From positions 372,001 to 436,000 of the forward strand of contig MARA01000024.1 in the NCBI GenBank assembly GCA_001792895.1: a DNA stretch of 64,000 nt, given 5' to 3'. Made by a program: the position numbers and the translations under genes. Every line of letters starts with the position of its first letter. The first letter of the stretch is position 1. Shown here in pieces: positions 31,643 to 43,050 of the stretch. Source of the stretch: Lentinus brumalis. Its lineage: Eukaryota > Basidiomycota > Agaricomycetes > Polyporales > Polyporaceae. The notes below the pieces were generated by a model. It was given only the letters and a program-made list of their open reading frames with translations. It was not told the DNA's origin and ran no database searches.

Positions 31643-34079
31643 ATGTCCTACCCCGAGTTTGTTGACGACCCAGAGAAGGGCATTCTGGACAGCTCTCTCG
31701 ATACGCTCACGCCTCTCCCCGTGCTCCCAGTCTCGTCGAAGGCCGTCATCCAGGATGCTGCCGTAGGCCTCGCTGCTCAATCAGGGAAGAAGGAGTCACA
31801 AGCTGCACTTGCGTACGCGAAGAAGGATCATGCCTCCGCCAACAAGCCAAAGCGGAAAGTGAGCAAGTGGATTCGCTTCCAGCTCTGGTTCAACACATAC
31901 CGGTGAGCCGAGCGACCTGTGACGATCGCCATGTCGTTGACGAGGGTTGCAGGAAATTCTTCATCTTTGTTATCTCGTTGAATGGTGTGGGCCTTCTGCT
32001 GGCCTCGCTCAACATCTGGACATATCCTCGACGGTACACCGGTGCCTTCGTTCTCGGCAACCTACTCTTCGCAATCCTGATGCGGAACGAGCTCTTTGGC
32101 CGATTACTGTATATGATCGTGAACAAATGCTTCGCCAAGGTAAGCGAGCACAGTGATGACAAGATCGCAGTGTGCTGACAACCCGCTCCCAGTGGACGCC
32201 ATTATGGTTCAGGCTAGGGTGCACCTCCGCTTTGCAGCACTTGGGCGGCATTCACTCCGGCTGTGCAACGTCTGGCTTCGTCTGGCTCATCTTCCGGGTA
32301 ACGCTCATCTTCATCGACCACAAGGACAACCACGATGCAGTCCTGATCATGGGCGTCATAACCAACCTCGCCGTCTCGATCAGCATCCTCAGCGCGTTCC
32401 CTTGGGTCCGTAATACGCACCACAAGTACGTGTCCGCCATCTCCGCCGCTTCTTGGCACGCGTTCTCACGCATCCTTGCAGTATGTTCGAAAGGCACCAC
32501 CGGTTCATCGGCTGGTGAGTACCTGATTTCCCTATCTGGCATTGTAGACGCGCCTGTACTCACAGTCGATCCCGTAGGATCGGTCTTCTCTCAAGTAGGT
32601 ATCGATTTCTTGGCGCACGCCGTCCAGCGGGGTGGTTCGGTCGCACACACTGGCCCCGGACCCCCTCCCTGTACAAGCGGGGCCGCAGCAGGCCGCCGTA
32701 CCTCCATGCGCCCCAAGACCTCTCACCAGATGCTGCGATGCTGACCACCGTGTCTTTTCATAGCTTGGGTCTTCGTCGTACTCGGTGACAGTTACGACCT
32801 CGACACGCACTCCTGGAACCCAGATGGGATCCGGGTGATCCGCCAGCAAGACTTCTGGTTCGCATTTGGTATGACGGTATTGTATGTCTTCTCTCTCCAC
32901 CCTCGGCGCAGTATGTCGCCATGCCCCAGAAGTGATTCGCTGACACTCCTTCGGATCCGTCCAGTATTCTGATCCCATGGTTCACCGTGCGAGAGGTCAA
33001 GGTCGACATCGAGGTGGTGAGTACTCGCCCCCAAAACAGGCCTAGCGTTGCCCCATGCGTGCATGCGACTCACGCTTCTCTCCGCCAACCGCAGCCGTCC
33101 CCGAAGGTGGCGATCGTGCGCTTCGAGCGAGGGATGCAGCAAGGCCTCATCGCCCGCATATCCCGCTCCACCATCATGGAATACCATGCGTTCGGTATCA
33201 TCTCGTGAGTCTTCTCGGGAGCCTGCGTGTTATATTTGCTGACGGCGGCCGTTTTGCATCTGTCAGTGAGGGTACCCATGCAAAGTACCACTACCTCATC
33301 TGTGGTGTGCAGGGTGACTTCACCCGCTCGCTCGTCAACGAACCTCCCACGCACCTCTGGACACGGCAGCTGAAGGTGCGCGCATGCTCATTCAGCTGAT
33401 AGATGTTCATATTGACAATGGTTCCAGTTCGCCGGCGTGTCGCACACCTCGACGTTGTACAAACGGGGTATCCGTGTGTGCACTGGTACCGGCCTCGGTG
33501 CTGCGCTCTCCACATGTCTTCAGGTGCGCTTCTTGACGGTGGTTGCGATAGGCCATGACTGACGCGACCATCTCATCAGAACCCCGACTGGTAGGTGTCC
33601 ATCTGCACCCGGTGCTTGCCGTCGGAGAACCATCCAGGCTGACCACTCCTCCCGCTCTGCAGGTACTTGATTTGGATTGGCTCCGACCAGGAGAAGACAT
33701 TTGGCCCAACGATCTCTGGGCTCATTCACAAGCATATCTCGCCGCAGCGTATGTGTCTCTGGGACTCGAAGGCGCGCGGTAAGTCAGCTGTCTACACAAC
33801 CACCCATCTCGTATGTCGGCCACCACCATTGTTGACATGACTTGGACAGGTGGCCGTCCAGATGTCATGAAGCTCGTGAAGGACGCGTACCACTCTTGGG
33901 GCGCTGAGGTAGTGTTCATCACGTCAAACTGGGCAGGCAACCAGGAGATCATGGAGGGCTGCAAGGAGGCCGGTATCCCAGCATTCGTACGTCTCGTCGC
34001 CTCCAACCTCTCGCCTCCTTTGGCAAAGCAGGCCGATGTGCTCATTACCTCCTCGCAGGGCACACTGTGGGACTTCTGA
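31643..34079 (+). CDS. TmpA-like integral membrane flavoprotein
   Basis: Related to TmpA of Aspergillus nidulans, a membrane protein of the ferric-reductase/FAD-NAD(P) type involved in development, and to the C-terminal membrane part of some NRPS-like adenylating enzymes. A hydrophilic start (MSYPEFVDDPEKGILD) is followed by membrane spans: KFFIFVISLNGVGLLLASLN, YTGAFVLGNLLFAILMRNEL, HSGCATSGFVWLIFRVTLIF, AVLIMGVITNLAVSISILSA and, later, WVFVVLGDSYD. A soluble domain follows with VPSPKVAIVRFERGMQQG, SRSTIMEYHAFGII, HYHLICGVQGDFTR-like, FAGVSHTSTLYKRGIRV-CTGTGLG and DWYLIWIGSD-like segments, ending AFGTLWDF at 34079. About ten exons join in phase. No adenylation domain precedes it, so it is the stand-alone form. 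Electron-transfer activity is inferred. Confidence 0.8.
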
Positions 34080-34834
34080 GCAACGGCCGCCCGATTGTTA
34101 GTGCGGGAGCGCCGCCTCTCGTACCCACACCTCCGCCAGCGACCTGAAGGGTGCCAAGGTTCGTGGGGACTTGCAGCATAATAATAGACCACACCGTGCG
34201 ACGCAAGAAACACATACTACTCACCCCTCGCCCGCCGCTCCGTCGCACCGTAACGTCGCTATCAATCCTGCATCCTCACGGGCTCCTGGTCTCCCAGCAA
34301 CACGCACGTATTTTATTAGTTCGACTCCAATGTCTTGTCCAGTCGCAACGTCCCTGGGTAGCCTAGAAACGGTGTCCCTTGCCCTCACATTATTTCCAGT
34401 TGGGAACGAGAGCGTAACTGATTTTCGCGGGCACGGCATGCAGGTGCCTGCGACTCCTTGTATTGTAGCTAGTTAGCATCACTTTCGGCGACACAATGTA
34501 CTATTGCTTTCACTATACCACTGGCTACATAGTACGTGGACGTCGAAACGATGGGGTGGAGCTACTCCGTCAGCGAATCCGTACCTGCGACATACGAGAA
34601 GTCTAGACGTGACAGGGCTGGAGAGCATTAAATAGAGATATACATGAATCAGTGTGCAAGTTTTGAGCATGGTACAACAAATAACATGAACAGGTCCGGG
34701 CAAAGGGTGCGAAGACTCATCGATAGTCTGGATACAGTAGCTGAAGAAAGACGTTCATGAGCGGAAAACAATACAACAAGAGAGGAATGTGATTACCATG
34801 CGATTTACGACACGAAGAACGAGGCAAGATGCGT
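34080..34834. other. Intergenic between convergent genes
   Basis: About 750 bases of 3' sequence shared by the TmpA-like gene and the repeat protein. No gene recognised. Confidence 0.5.
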
Positions 34835-36123
34835 TCAGTTGAGATACTGTAGTTTCGACCACTCCTTGTCGTTCGCATTGAAGTCCACGCCCTTCCGCCG
34901 CCACCACTCCCTCGCTTGCTCCCCTCCACCAATTGCGTCCTCCAACGCCTCCTCGATGTCGCACATGCGGTACTGGATCGGCAGCCCGCTCTTGTCCCAC
35001 CACTCGAGCACCTCCGGGCGGTTATGCCGTGACGCACCCGTCAACGCCTCCTGGTCGAAGATCATCTGGAGGCCGCTGCCGAGCCACCACTGCAGGACCT
35101 CTACCTTGCCGTGGCAGCTCGCGTGGTACAGGGCCTGGCGGTCGTACTTCGGCTCGAGCTGCGAGCTCGCCCACCACTCGAGGACCTCGACGTGGCCCGC
35201 GGTGCTCGCCATATCCATCACGCGGCCGATCTTGAGAGGCAGCCGCCATGTGGGACTCAACGCCTTGTCTTTCCACCACTCGAGGACTGCGATCCGGTTT
35301 TTCGCCGACGCGCCCTCGAGCGCAGCCTCGGTGTACTCGAGCGGGAGGCCGGAGTGCAGCCACCAGTCGAGCGAGGCGACCTGCCCGTTGCGCGATGCAC
35401 CGTCGATGGCCTCCGCGACAGATTTCGAGTCTGGTAGAGGGATGACGTCGGGATGGAGATCGTGGGTGTGTTTCCACCATGAAAGAACGGCAGTTCGGCC
35501 GTGTCGGGAGGCGGTGATTGGGAGGAGGTCGTCCTTGTACATGGACAGGAAGATGGTGCGGTGGTGGGTGAAGAAGTATTCCAAGACGTTGACATAGCTA
35601 AAGCGCACCGCAAGCCTTGCACTCATGCGGTTGGGACGATGTGTAGCAGGGTCGGACGCACGTATGAGCGGGATGTACCCTGAGAGGATTGCATGATCGC
35701 AAGGGTTTGCGTGCGCCCATGGGGGAGGTGGAGGGAGAGAAGTAGGTACACCCACAGCTTTCGCAAGTTCCCAATCGCCCACTTGGTCCATGATGTCCGC
35801 CAGAACTTCCGTTGGGAGATCGGGGGCGAGTACTTGTCGGGGGCGGTGTTTGTTTGCCTCGAGGTAGTCGCTGGGCCCTCCATATCCTCCGGCGTTGTCT
35901 TTCGATGGAAAATGGTAGGTGTGAATGTCAAACTGCGCCAGACGCGATGCTAGCTCGTCGTCCGTCCCCGTAGTGGGGAGCGAGCGGACTTTGAGAAAGA
36001 GCACGAGTTGTTCATGTGAGAGACGGCGGTAAGCTTCGTGTACTTGCTCTATAGAACGATCATAACTCTAGTACATTATCAGTTTTCTCAAGACAACATT
36101 TCATGAGGAGAACTTACAGCCAT
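34835..36123 (-). CDS. SAP domain plus WW-type ankyrin-like repeat protein
   Basis: Exon 1 is just ATG GCT (36118-36123). A GTAAGT..TAG intron leads to one long exon (34835-36067), giving 412 residues. The N-terminus SIEQVHEAYRRLSHEQL with LVLFLKVRSLPTTGTDDEL is a SAP motif, a putative DNA/RNA-binding helix pair. After a linker with LPTEVLADIMDQVGDWELAK come about eight repeats of 30-35 residues centred on V-x-V-L-E-W-W: VNVLEYFF, TAVLSWWKH, VASLDWWLHSGLP, IAVLEWWKD, VEVLEWWAS, VEVLQWWLGSGL, PEVLEWWDKSGLP and QAREWWRRKGVDFN. This repeat is a divergent ankyrin-like type found in expanded fungal families. The LPTEVL segment could be a degenerate F-box-like helix. Its partner and role are unknown. 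Confidence 0.78.
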
Positions 36124-36817
36124 GCGCCGAAACTCGATCTCAATTGGAGGGGAGCCTCGTCCGTCGCAACGAGACAGAAGTCGAGAGCCTAGAAGCCAGG
36201 ATTCACTGCGGTTTTGAAGTATCTCGGAGTTAGGCAAGAGGCGTCGGTAGAGGAGCTTGGAGAAGTATAGTACGAGTTGTTCTAGATCGTGTACTCCAGG
36301 GTGGCAGGATAGCGCAAATTGAGCTTGTGATGGTCTAAGGCAAAGAGACCTCGCGCGAACCGGCGTCTGCACATCGCTATTAGCGCTCGGACGTCATCGA
36401 ATAACTACTTGCTGTATGTCATATGCTGTATGATACTGAGGAGCCGTGATATTGAGGAGATGTATAGTACTTCGAGCTTCAAGGCTTCAGGAGGTGCTCT
36501 CCACAGCCGCGTGGTCACGGTCAAGCCGCAAGTAGCCAGCTCCTTGCACAAGACGGTGAATGATGCTTCGAGGGCAGCATTCCCACAGCCCAGTAGTGCC
36601 AAATGATTAGGTGTGGTTAAGTCGTCCTTTTCACGAAATGAATGCACATCGGTGCGAAAGTCAAGTGGAGGTGGTCCGTGACCATAGCCCGGGGTTAGGG
36701 GTCCACATCGGGCTATAGGGTTGGCCGACGTGTCCGAACGTGGACGCGCGACTTTAACCTCCCGCCACGATCACGCATACGACAACCCATCCTTCCCCCT
36801 CGTCAGGAGTCGTCAGG
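36124..36817. other. Divergent upstream region
   Basis: About 700 bases between the starts of the SAP/ankyrin gene (minus) and the Hrd3 gene (plus). Minus-strand frames at 36088-36372 and 36405-36647 carry no recognisable domain, though an upstream exon of the SAP gene cannot be excluded. Confidence 0.4.
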
Positions 36818-39800
36818 ATGGGGTTTACGAAGAGGAAGATGCGAAAAGCGAGCTTGGCGACATTCTGTGTGGTGGCTCTCGCGGCGGTTGGTACCGCAAA
36901 CGTGAGTCTTGATTCTTGAATTTACACGAGGAGGGACAATGGCCTTACCTGGCATCAAGGATATACCCACACAGCGCAGCGAGGCAGTAGAAACGGCGGA
37001 TACTGCAGTGGAAGGCTAGTCACGAACTCCTCCGCGTTAGACCCTGCCCTAATTCTGATGGTGCAGCATCTAGAGCGTACAAACAAGCTGTGTCCACTCT
37101 CGCCACCCTGACGGCCCTACCTCCCATGCAGTCGGAAGAACCGTCACATCACTCTACCAGCTTCCCTCTCTCATCCTTCTTGCCGAGTATCCAAGGTCAA
37201 GGGCCGATAGCAAGTGCCATGCGAATATTGGTCAAGCTCCGCAACCATTCCTGGCTCCCAAGCTTCGTCACGGACTACCTTGGTCGTGAACTTACGAACG
37301 GTCGGAAGAAGGACGAGGAGTTTAAGGGGAAGGCGGTGAAGGTCATCGACCTTCTGCAGCATGCCGCCGAGCTTGGTCATACGGACGCACTGTATACCCT
37401 CGGTCAAGTGTCCTTGGTGAGTCTTTCCCCCTCCCCGTCCTTCGTATTCCCCTACTTCGCTGCGGAGCTTCGCGCCCTCATCCTCCCCGCGCGCGGCACC
37501 GGTGGCTTTGACCAGGAGGTTCACGGACTTCTGCAGAAAGCTTGAGCTGACTATATTACCCCAGTTTCCTCCAAACTCGTACTTCCCGGCAGATCCGTAC
37601 ATAGCATACGAGTCCTTCCAATCGCATGCCCATGTCACCGGCAACGCGTCTTCTCAAGCATTGGTTGGCTTCTTCCATAGCACTGGTTATCACAGCGTGG
37701 TCCCCGTCGACCAAGCCAAGGCGCAGCTCTACCTGACCTTCGCCGCACATGGTAACCACCGGGGCGCACAGATGGCCATGGGCTATCGCCACTGGTCCGG
37801 CATCGGCGTTGGCGAGAACTGCATGGCCGCATTGGAGTATTACGAGGATGCGGCAGAACAAGGTATGCCGACACGGAGCCACTTCTCCTTCCCCTGCTCA
37901 CTGCCATACAGCGATGGCAAAGTTCCTATCGGGCCCTCCAGGCGGGCGTACACTCCCGTTGACGCCTCCTCGACTATCTGACCTCGTGGGCGGTGTCTAC
38001 GGCCCTGGTGCCAGCGTAGCATCGACAGGCCTCAATGCAGGCCGGGCGGTCATCAAGACTGCGAATGCCCGCGCAGCAGGGGAAACATGGGACGACCTCT
38101 TGGAGTACTATCTCGTACGTCTCCTGTCCGATTTCGATTCCAACGTTTTATGCAGCGGCTGACACCAGACAGTTCAATGCGGACCGCGGCGAAGTCGACT
38201 TTGCGTACCGACTCGGCAAAATCTACTACCAGGGCAGCATCTACAGTGCGCCGGGTGGCATTGCGTCCGGCGGGGACGGCGCGAGCATCGTGCCTCGCGA
38301 CTTTCACCGTGCACGATACTACTTCCTGCGGATCGCGCGACAGATCTGGCCGCGAGACCCCACCGACCCTCGTCAGCCTGACCGCCGTTCGAAGGAGGAG
38401 ACGCCCATATCAGCAGGCTACGCCGCTCTGGCCGCTGGGTACCTCGGGCGGATGTATCTGCGCGGTGAGGGTGTGAAGCAGGACCCGCTGTTGGCCAAGA
38501 TGTGGTTCGAGCGGGGCGTGGAGTACGGCGAGAAGGAGTCGCACAACGGACTGGGTATCATCTGGCGGGACGGTCTGGTAGACGGGAAGAAGGACATGAA
38601 GAAAGCGCTGGGCTACTTTGCCGCTGCTGCCACCCAGGAGCTCGCCGAGGCGCAGGTGAACATCGGCAAGTACCACTATGGTGAGTTATCTAGCCCTGAG
38701 TTGCAGGGAGCGTGCTGATTGGATACAGAACGCGGCGACCTCAAGCTCGCCACCGCTTACTTTGAGACTGCCCTGCGCCAGGGGTCTCCTTTTGAAGCGT
38801 ACTACTACCTCGCGGACATTCAGTCCAGGCAGGCGCACAGCAAGTTACTTCCACACGAGATCGCGGGCAGCTCGTGCGCCGTCGCGGTGTCTTTTTACAA
38901 GCTCGTCGCCGAGCGCGGGACGTGGGACGATGACTTGCTGAGAGATGCAGACTACGCCTGGAGCCTTGGTACTGAACGCGGCAGCGAGATGGCTATGCTC
39001 AGGTGGTGGATCGCCGCGGAGCGTGGTTTCGAGGTCGCACAGAACAATCTGGCGTATGTCCTTGATCAAGGTAAGTTGTACTGTACCTCGGCGTGACTTC
39101 TGCTGACGACTGTCCGTCTAGACAAGAGCATCCTGCGCTTCACGCGCTTTGCGCCATACTCCCCGTCGAATGACACCGCCCGTCTGGCCCTTACCCAGTG
39201 GATTCGGTCCGCCGCGCAGCGCAACGTGGATGCACTCGTCAAAGTGGGCGACTACTACTACTATGGGCTTGGGGTACCAGACGAACCGGAGTCTGTGCGA
39301 TGGGAGAAAGCTGCCGGCTACTACCAATCTGCAGCAGATACCCAAATGAGTGCGCTGGCGATGTGGAATCTCGGTTGGATGTACGAGAACGGTATCGGCG
39401 TGCCCCAGGTCAGGACCAGTCCCTCTGTGACGTCGTCTGCGTAAGATATTGACGTACACTCGCAGGACTTCCACCTCGCAAAACGCCACTATGACCTGGC
39501 ATACGAGACGAACACAGAGGCGTATCTGCCGGTCCTGTTGTCGCTCATCAAGCTGCATGCGCGAAGTATCTGGCACACGTTGATGGGTGGTCAAAATGGC
39601 CTGACCCTTTGGGACGGAGAGGACGAGGAGAGTACGTCGATTCCACGGTTCCACGTTCCGACTAGGTCCAAGTGCTGATAACTATGAATCAGCTCTGTCA
39701 TACTACGACAGCCCCGAGATCGAAGGCGGCCAAGAGCAGGCTGACGGCCAAGGCACGCTCGAGGAAGCAGAGGAGTTCGAAGACGGCCCCTGGTACATGG

Positions 39801-40225
39801 GAAAAGCACGCGACGAGTTCAACCGCCGTCGCCGCGGGCAGCACGGCGACGAGCGCACCGCCGCACCAGAAGAAGAAGATCCCGTGCAGTGGGCGCGCGA
39901 CAGACGGCGCGCGGAGGCGGAGAACGAGGGCGACTTCGGGCCTGAGGATTACTTCGACGCGGCGACGCGTGGGCACCGGTACCGCGAGGAAGAGGAGGTG
40001 GATGAGTTCGCTGAGACAATGCTGCTGGTCGTGCTGTGCTTGATGGTGTCGGTGCTGCTGTATGTGCGTGGGCGGTGGGTAGACCGGATACGGAGGGAGG
40101 AGGAGGAGCGGCGCAGACAGGGCAATGGGCAGCCCGTGCAGCAGCAGCTGAACGGGGCGAACGCCAATGGGCTGTTCCCGCCACCGGGTGATCCTGCGAG
40201 GGATGACTGGGCGGTTTTGCGATAA
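36818..40225 (+). CDS. HRD3: Hrd3/SEL1L-type ERAD membrane subunit
   Basis: Partner of the Hrd1 ubiquitin ligase in the ER membrane; its lumenal Sel1 repeats select misfolded proteins for export and degradation. The start at 36818 gives a signal peptide (MGFTKRKMRKASLATFCVV and on). Sel1-type repeats follow: HTDALYTLGQVSL, HRGAQMAMGYRHWSGIGVG, NCMAALEYYEDAAEQ, VDFAYRLGKIYYQGS, LGRMYLRGEGVKQDPLLAK, SHNGLGIIWRDGL, LAEAQVNIGKYHY, FEVAQNNLAYVLDQ, VDALVKVGDYYYYGLG and LAMWNLGWMYENGIGVPQ. Near the C-terminus lie a charged linker, one membrane helix (ETMLLVVLCLMVSVLLYVRG) and a cytosolic tail ending DDWAVLR. The order (signal peptide, Sel1 repeats, single C-terminal helix) is that of SEL1L/Hrd3. The second intron appears to use a GC donor (GAAG then GCTAGT near 37016), joining AVE to ASRAYKQAVSTLATL. 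Confidence 0.9.
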
Positions 40226-40374
40226 GAGACGTCTTGGATGTATAACACGCTTTGGAATAGGCTTATGTATTGGAGACTGACCTGTCTCATACTTACGGGG
40301 ACTGTAGACGACTGTGAGATTGTGTGACAGCACCCATGGGCGGCTATGATACGCCTTTAGCTCAAACCATCAGC

Positions 40375-41705
40375 ATGAGTGGATCGACAGGCTCTGGGCT
40401 GAGCCCAAAGCTTGCTGAACTCTTGAACGAACCTCCGTGAGTGCGTGTTTGAAACTTTGCCATTAGCGTCACCGCCAGTATATATCCTGAAAACGCCCCA
40501 CTATCCAGGATATCAATTGAACTGTTGCCAGGGATAGCTCAGAGTGGCTTGCGAATGCCTCATCGGAGCACGCTCCCTTCCTCTTTGTCGACCGCAACCT
40601 CGGAGTACCTCAAAAAGCCGCGTACAAAGCGTATCTGGAGGCCGTCCCACAATTCCACAGTGCCCGACAGCGGCTTGCAGAGCCGTCTCAACCCCCCTCC
40701 AAACATGACATAGCTGACGCAGTTGCATCGTCATCTGTACTGTTGCTCGTCAACCCCGCCCACCAGTCAGCTCTGAATACGCGGAAACGTCTGGTCGAGT
40801 TGGACGTCCTCGATCCAGCGCACGAGCTACGATTCACGGATGCGCTCCTGACGCTCCGTGAAGGCGCGAAGCAGTCCATCCTGTGGCAGCACCGACGTTG
40901 GCTCCTCCGATGCATTCACCGCTCAACCGTCCCCAAATCCCTGTCCCTATCACTGAGTGATGGGGATGGCGTCGACTCGCTATACAGTCTCGTGCTGGAT
41001 GCAGAGGCATTCCGTGCGGAGTTCGCCGTCGTGGAGAAGGCATGCGAGGTCTACCCGCGGAACTACCACGCATGGGCGCACCGGTTCCTCTGTGCGCAGG
41101 CTCTCATCTCCCTTCTGCCTGGCAGCGACGACTCTTCTCCACCTCCCGGCCCACTGATGGAGGTAGTCAGGGAGGAACTCGCGAGGATGCGTCTTTGGAT
41201 CGAACGACACATCTCCGACTACTCCGCCATACAGTACTACCGTCAGCTAGAAGGACTCCTTCCGCCGAAATCGCCGTTGCACACCCTTTCGATGAAGGAC
41301 ACGATGGACAAGCACGCGATAGAGCTCGTTCGTGCCTACCCTACGCACGAGTCGCTGTGGCTCTATCTCCGATCGTCCCTCCCCTTCGTCCCTTGCACAC
41401 CGGACGCCCTCACGCCCACCGAGCGTGGAGAAGCAACGACACTTGCGGAGTCGTTCTTGTCATCGGGGGCGAAGAATGATCGTCCTGCCCGGAGGCACGC
41501 CGTGTGGTTTGTAGCTTGGATGTCATGGACGGTCAGTCACACCATACACTCAACTTTCCATCCTAGATGCTGAACGTCGAACAAACAGAGCAAGAAGGTA
41601 CAGCTGGACGGTGCATGCATGCGCAAGATTGCCGACATAGCGGAGACTAACACCCCGCTCACCGTTGCGGAGCTAGTCGCTTTTCTGCGAGATCTCGGAG
41701 TGTAG
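40375..41705 (+). CDS. Protein prenyltransferase alpha-subunit repeat protein
   Basis: Exons 40375-40436, 40532-41531 and 41589-41705 join in phase to 392 residues. Prenyltransferase-alpha repeats are visible around the W-x-x-R-R-W and Y-H-A-W signatures: SILWQHRRWLLRCIH, VYPRNYHAWAHRFLC and HISDYSAIQYYRQLE, with a last degenerate one at HESLWLYLRSSLPF. True farnesyl/geranylgeranyl transferase alpha subunits have five or six regular repeats and about 320-380 residues. Here the repeats are fewer and separated by long loops, more like PTAR1 or yeast Ecm9 than RAM2 or BET4. It probably pairs with a beta subunit or forms a scaffold; its substrate is unclear. It starts only 150 bases after the Hrd3 stop, on the same strand. 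Confidence 0.78.
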
Positions 41706-42001
41706 TACTGCTAGGGCTCTAGTCCTTTGATGATGCACGACGCAATCTTCTCGGACAAACACACCCGGCAGCAGACAGTGCAATCGAACAGCTCAATACC
41801 GCATCTCGCTAGTTATGTACACTGCGATTAGTCAGTTACGTATCGGAGTAGGCGTTGTAATGTACACGCACGAGATGTCACAATATTATACGAGATATGA
41901 TGGGGACGACGAAGGAACCTGGGACGATGTTGCGACCTGGGGACATCTGGTAGGTCGTTTGATCTGAAAACCCACCGGATTCACCGAAACCGAGACGAAA
42001 A
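41706..42001. other. Convergent 3' region
   Basis: 3' ends of the prenyltransferase-repeat gene (plus) and the SWIB gene (minus) meet here. Nothing else seen. Confidence 0.4.
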
Positions 42002-43050
42002 TCATAGACGCTGATGACGAAGTGATGCATGGTGGCGAGGTGGCGGCAGAGATCGAGGTGTGAAGAACAAAACAAAGTTGCAAGAGGAGAAGCGAGACGG
42101 AGGTGAAGCAGGGGTGCTGAAGTGCGAAGGTGACCCCTCCCATCCCTCCGGCATGTAGAGATGACGTCCACTACGAAGCGGCCTCTGGCTCGTATAGATG
42201 TCTTGCGGCGCGTCAGCCGTGCCGTCCCTGGAATAAGACGAAGACAAACTCACACTCCGAGCTCTTTGTTCATCTTGAACATGTCGATCTTATCGACACC
42301 GAAGACGGCGCGGAATGACTCGTCGCACATGATCTCCTTCTTGTTCTCCGGGTTCTGCATGTTGTTCGCCTTGATGTGGACCCAGAGCTGCTTCACAACC
42401 TGGGGTCGCGAAAGCTTCTCCACGCCGAGGAGGGCAGCAAGTGGTGGACTTGACGAGAGAGTACGTTTAACTAAAGCAGGCGAAATTAGCACACGGTGTA
42501 CGGACCTGAGCGTATACTCCTTCTTGAAGCCACCGCCACGCTTCTTGGGCTTCTCCTCTCCACTCTCCTCCTCGCCGTCTGAGTTGACCGTTGCAGAACT
42601 CTTGGGACCCTTCTTTCCCCGCTTTGTCCCGTTCGCCTTTGGCTTCGAAGACGCGGCGCGTGAGGTGCGGGCCCGGCCGCCGTTGATCTCATTCTGCAGC
42701 TGACGCGCGTAATCCTCGTCCAGCTGCTCCTGCTTCGTCTTTGTCTTCTTCGCCTTCTTCAGCGGCGCGCTGCCCTGGCCTTCACTCGCGTCCTCCTCGC
42801 GTGCGCGCTTGGTCGGAACCTCCTCTTCCTCCTCGCCACCCTGCTGCTCTTGGCTTATCTCCTCATAGACGACTTGGATGATCTTGTCTATGTCTTCTTT
42901 TTTGTCCTTGACGAACTCTGGCGTGAGCGTTGGGTCGATCTCAAGTAGCTGTTTCCGGACGCGTTTCGCCGAGATGGTGGAGAGGTCAATGCCAGGTGCG
43001 CCGAGGATCTGGCGGACTTTTGGTTCTAAGGCCGCCACATAGGATTCCAT
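42002..43050 (-). CDS. DEK-C and SWIB/MDM2 domain chromatin protein (Uaf30/Tri1-like)
   Basis: The start at 43050 gives MESYVAALEPKVRQILGAPG. Residues 5-60 form a DEK C-terminal fold (SAKRVRKQLLEIDPTLTPEF, DIDKIIQVVYEEI). Next is a long acidic and lysine-rich linker with nuclear-signal-like KKAKKTKTKQ, then the SWIB domain: SPPLAALLGVEKLSRPQVVK, QLWVHIKANNMQNPENKKEI and FGVDKIDMFKMNKELG. Yeast proteins of this layout are Uaf30, part of the rDNA upstream activating factor, and Tri1. Exons are complement of 42506-43050 and 42254-42448, joined at KKEYTLS-SPPLAA by a GTCCGT donor. The last exon is uncertain: my best join (42002-42170) gives GRHLYMPEGWEG and a tail to 42002, longer than usual for the family. 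Confidence 0.85.
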
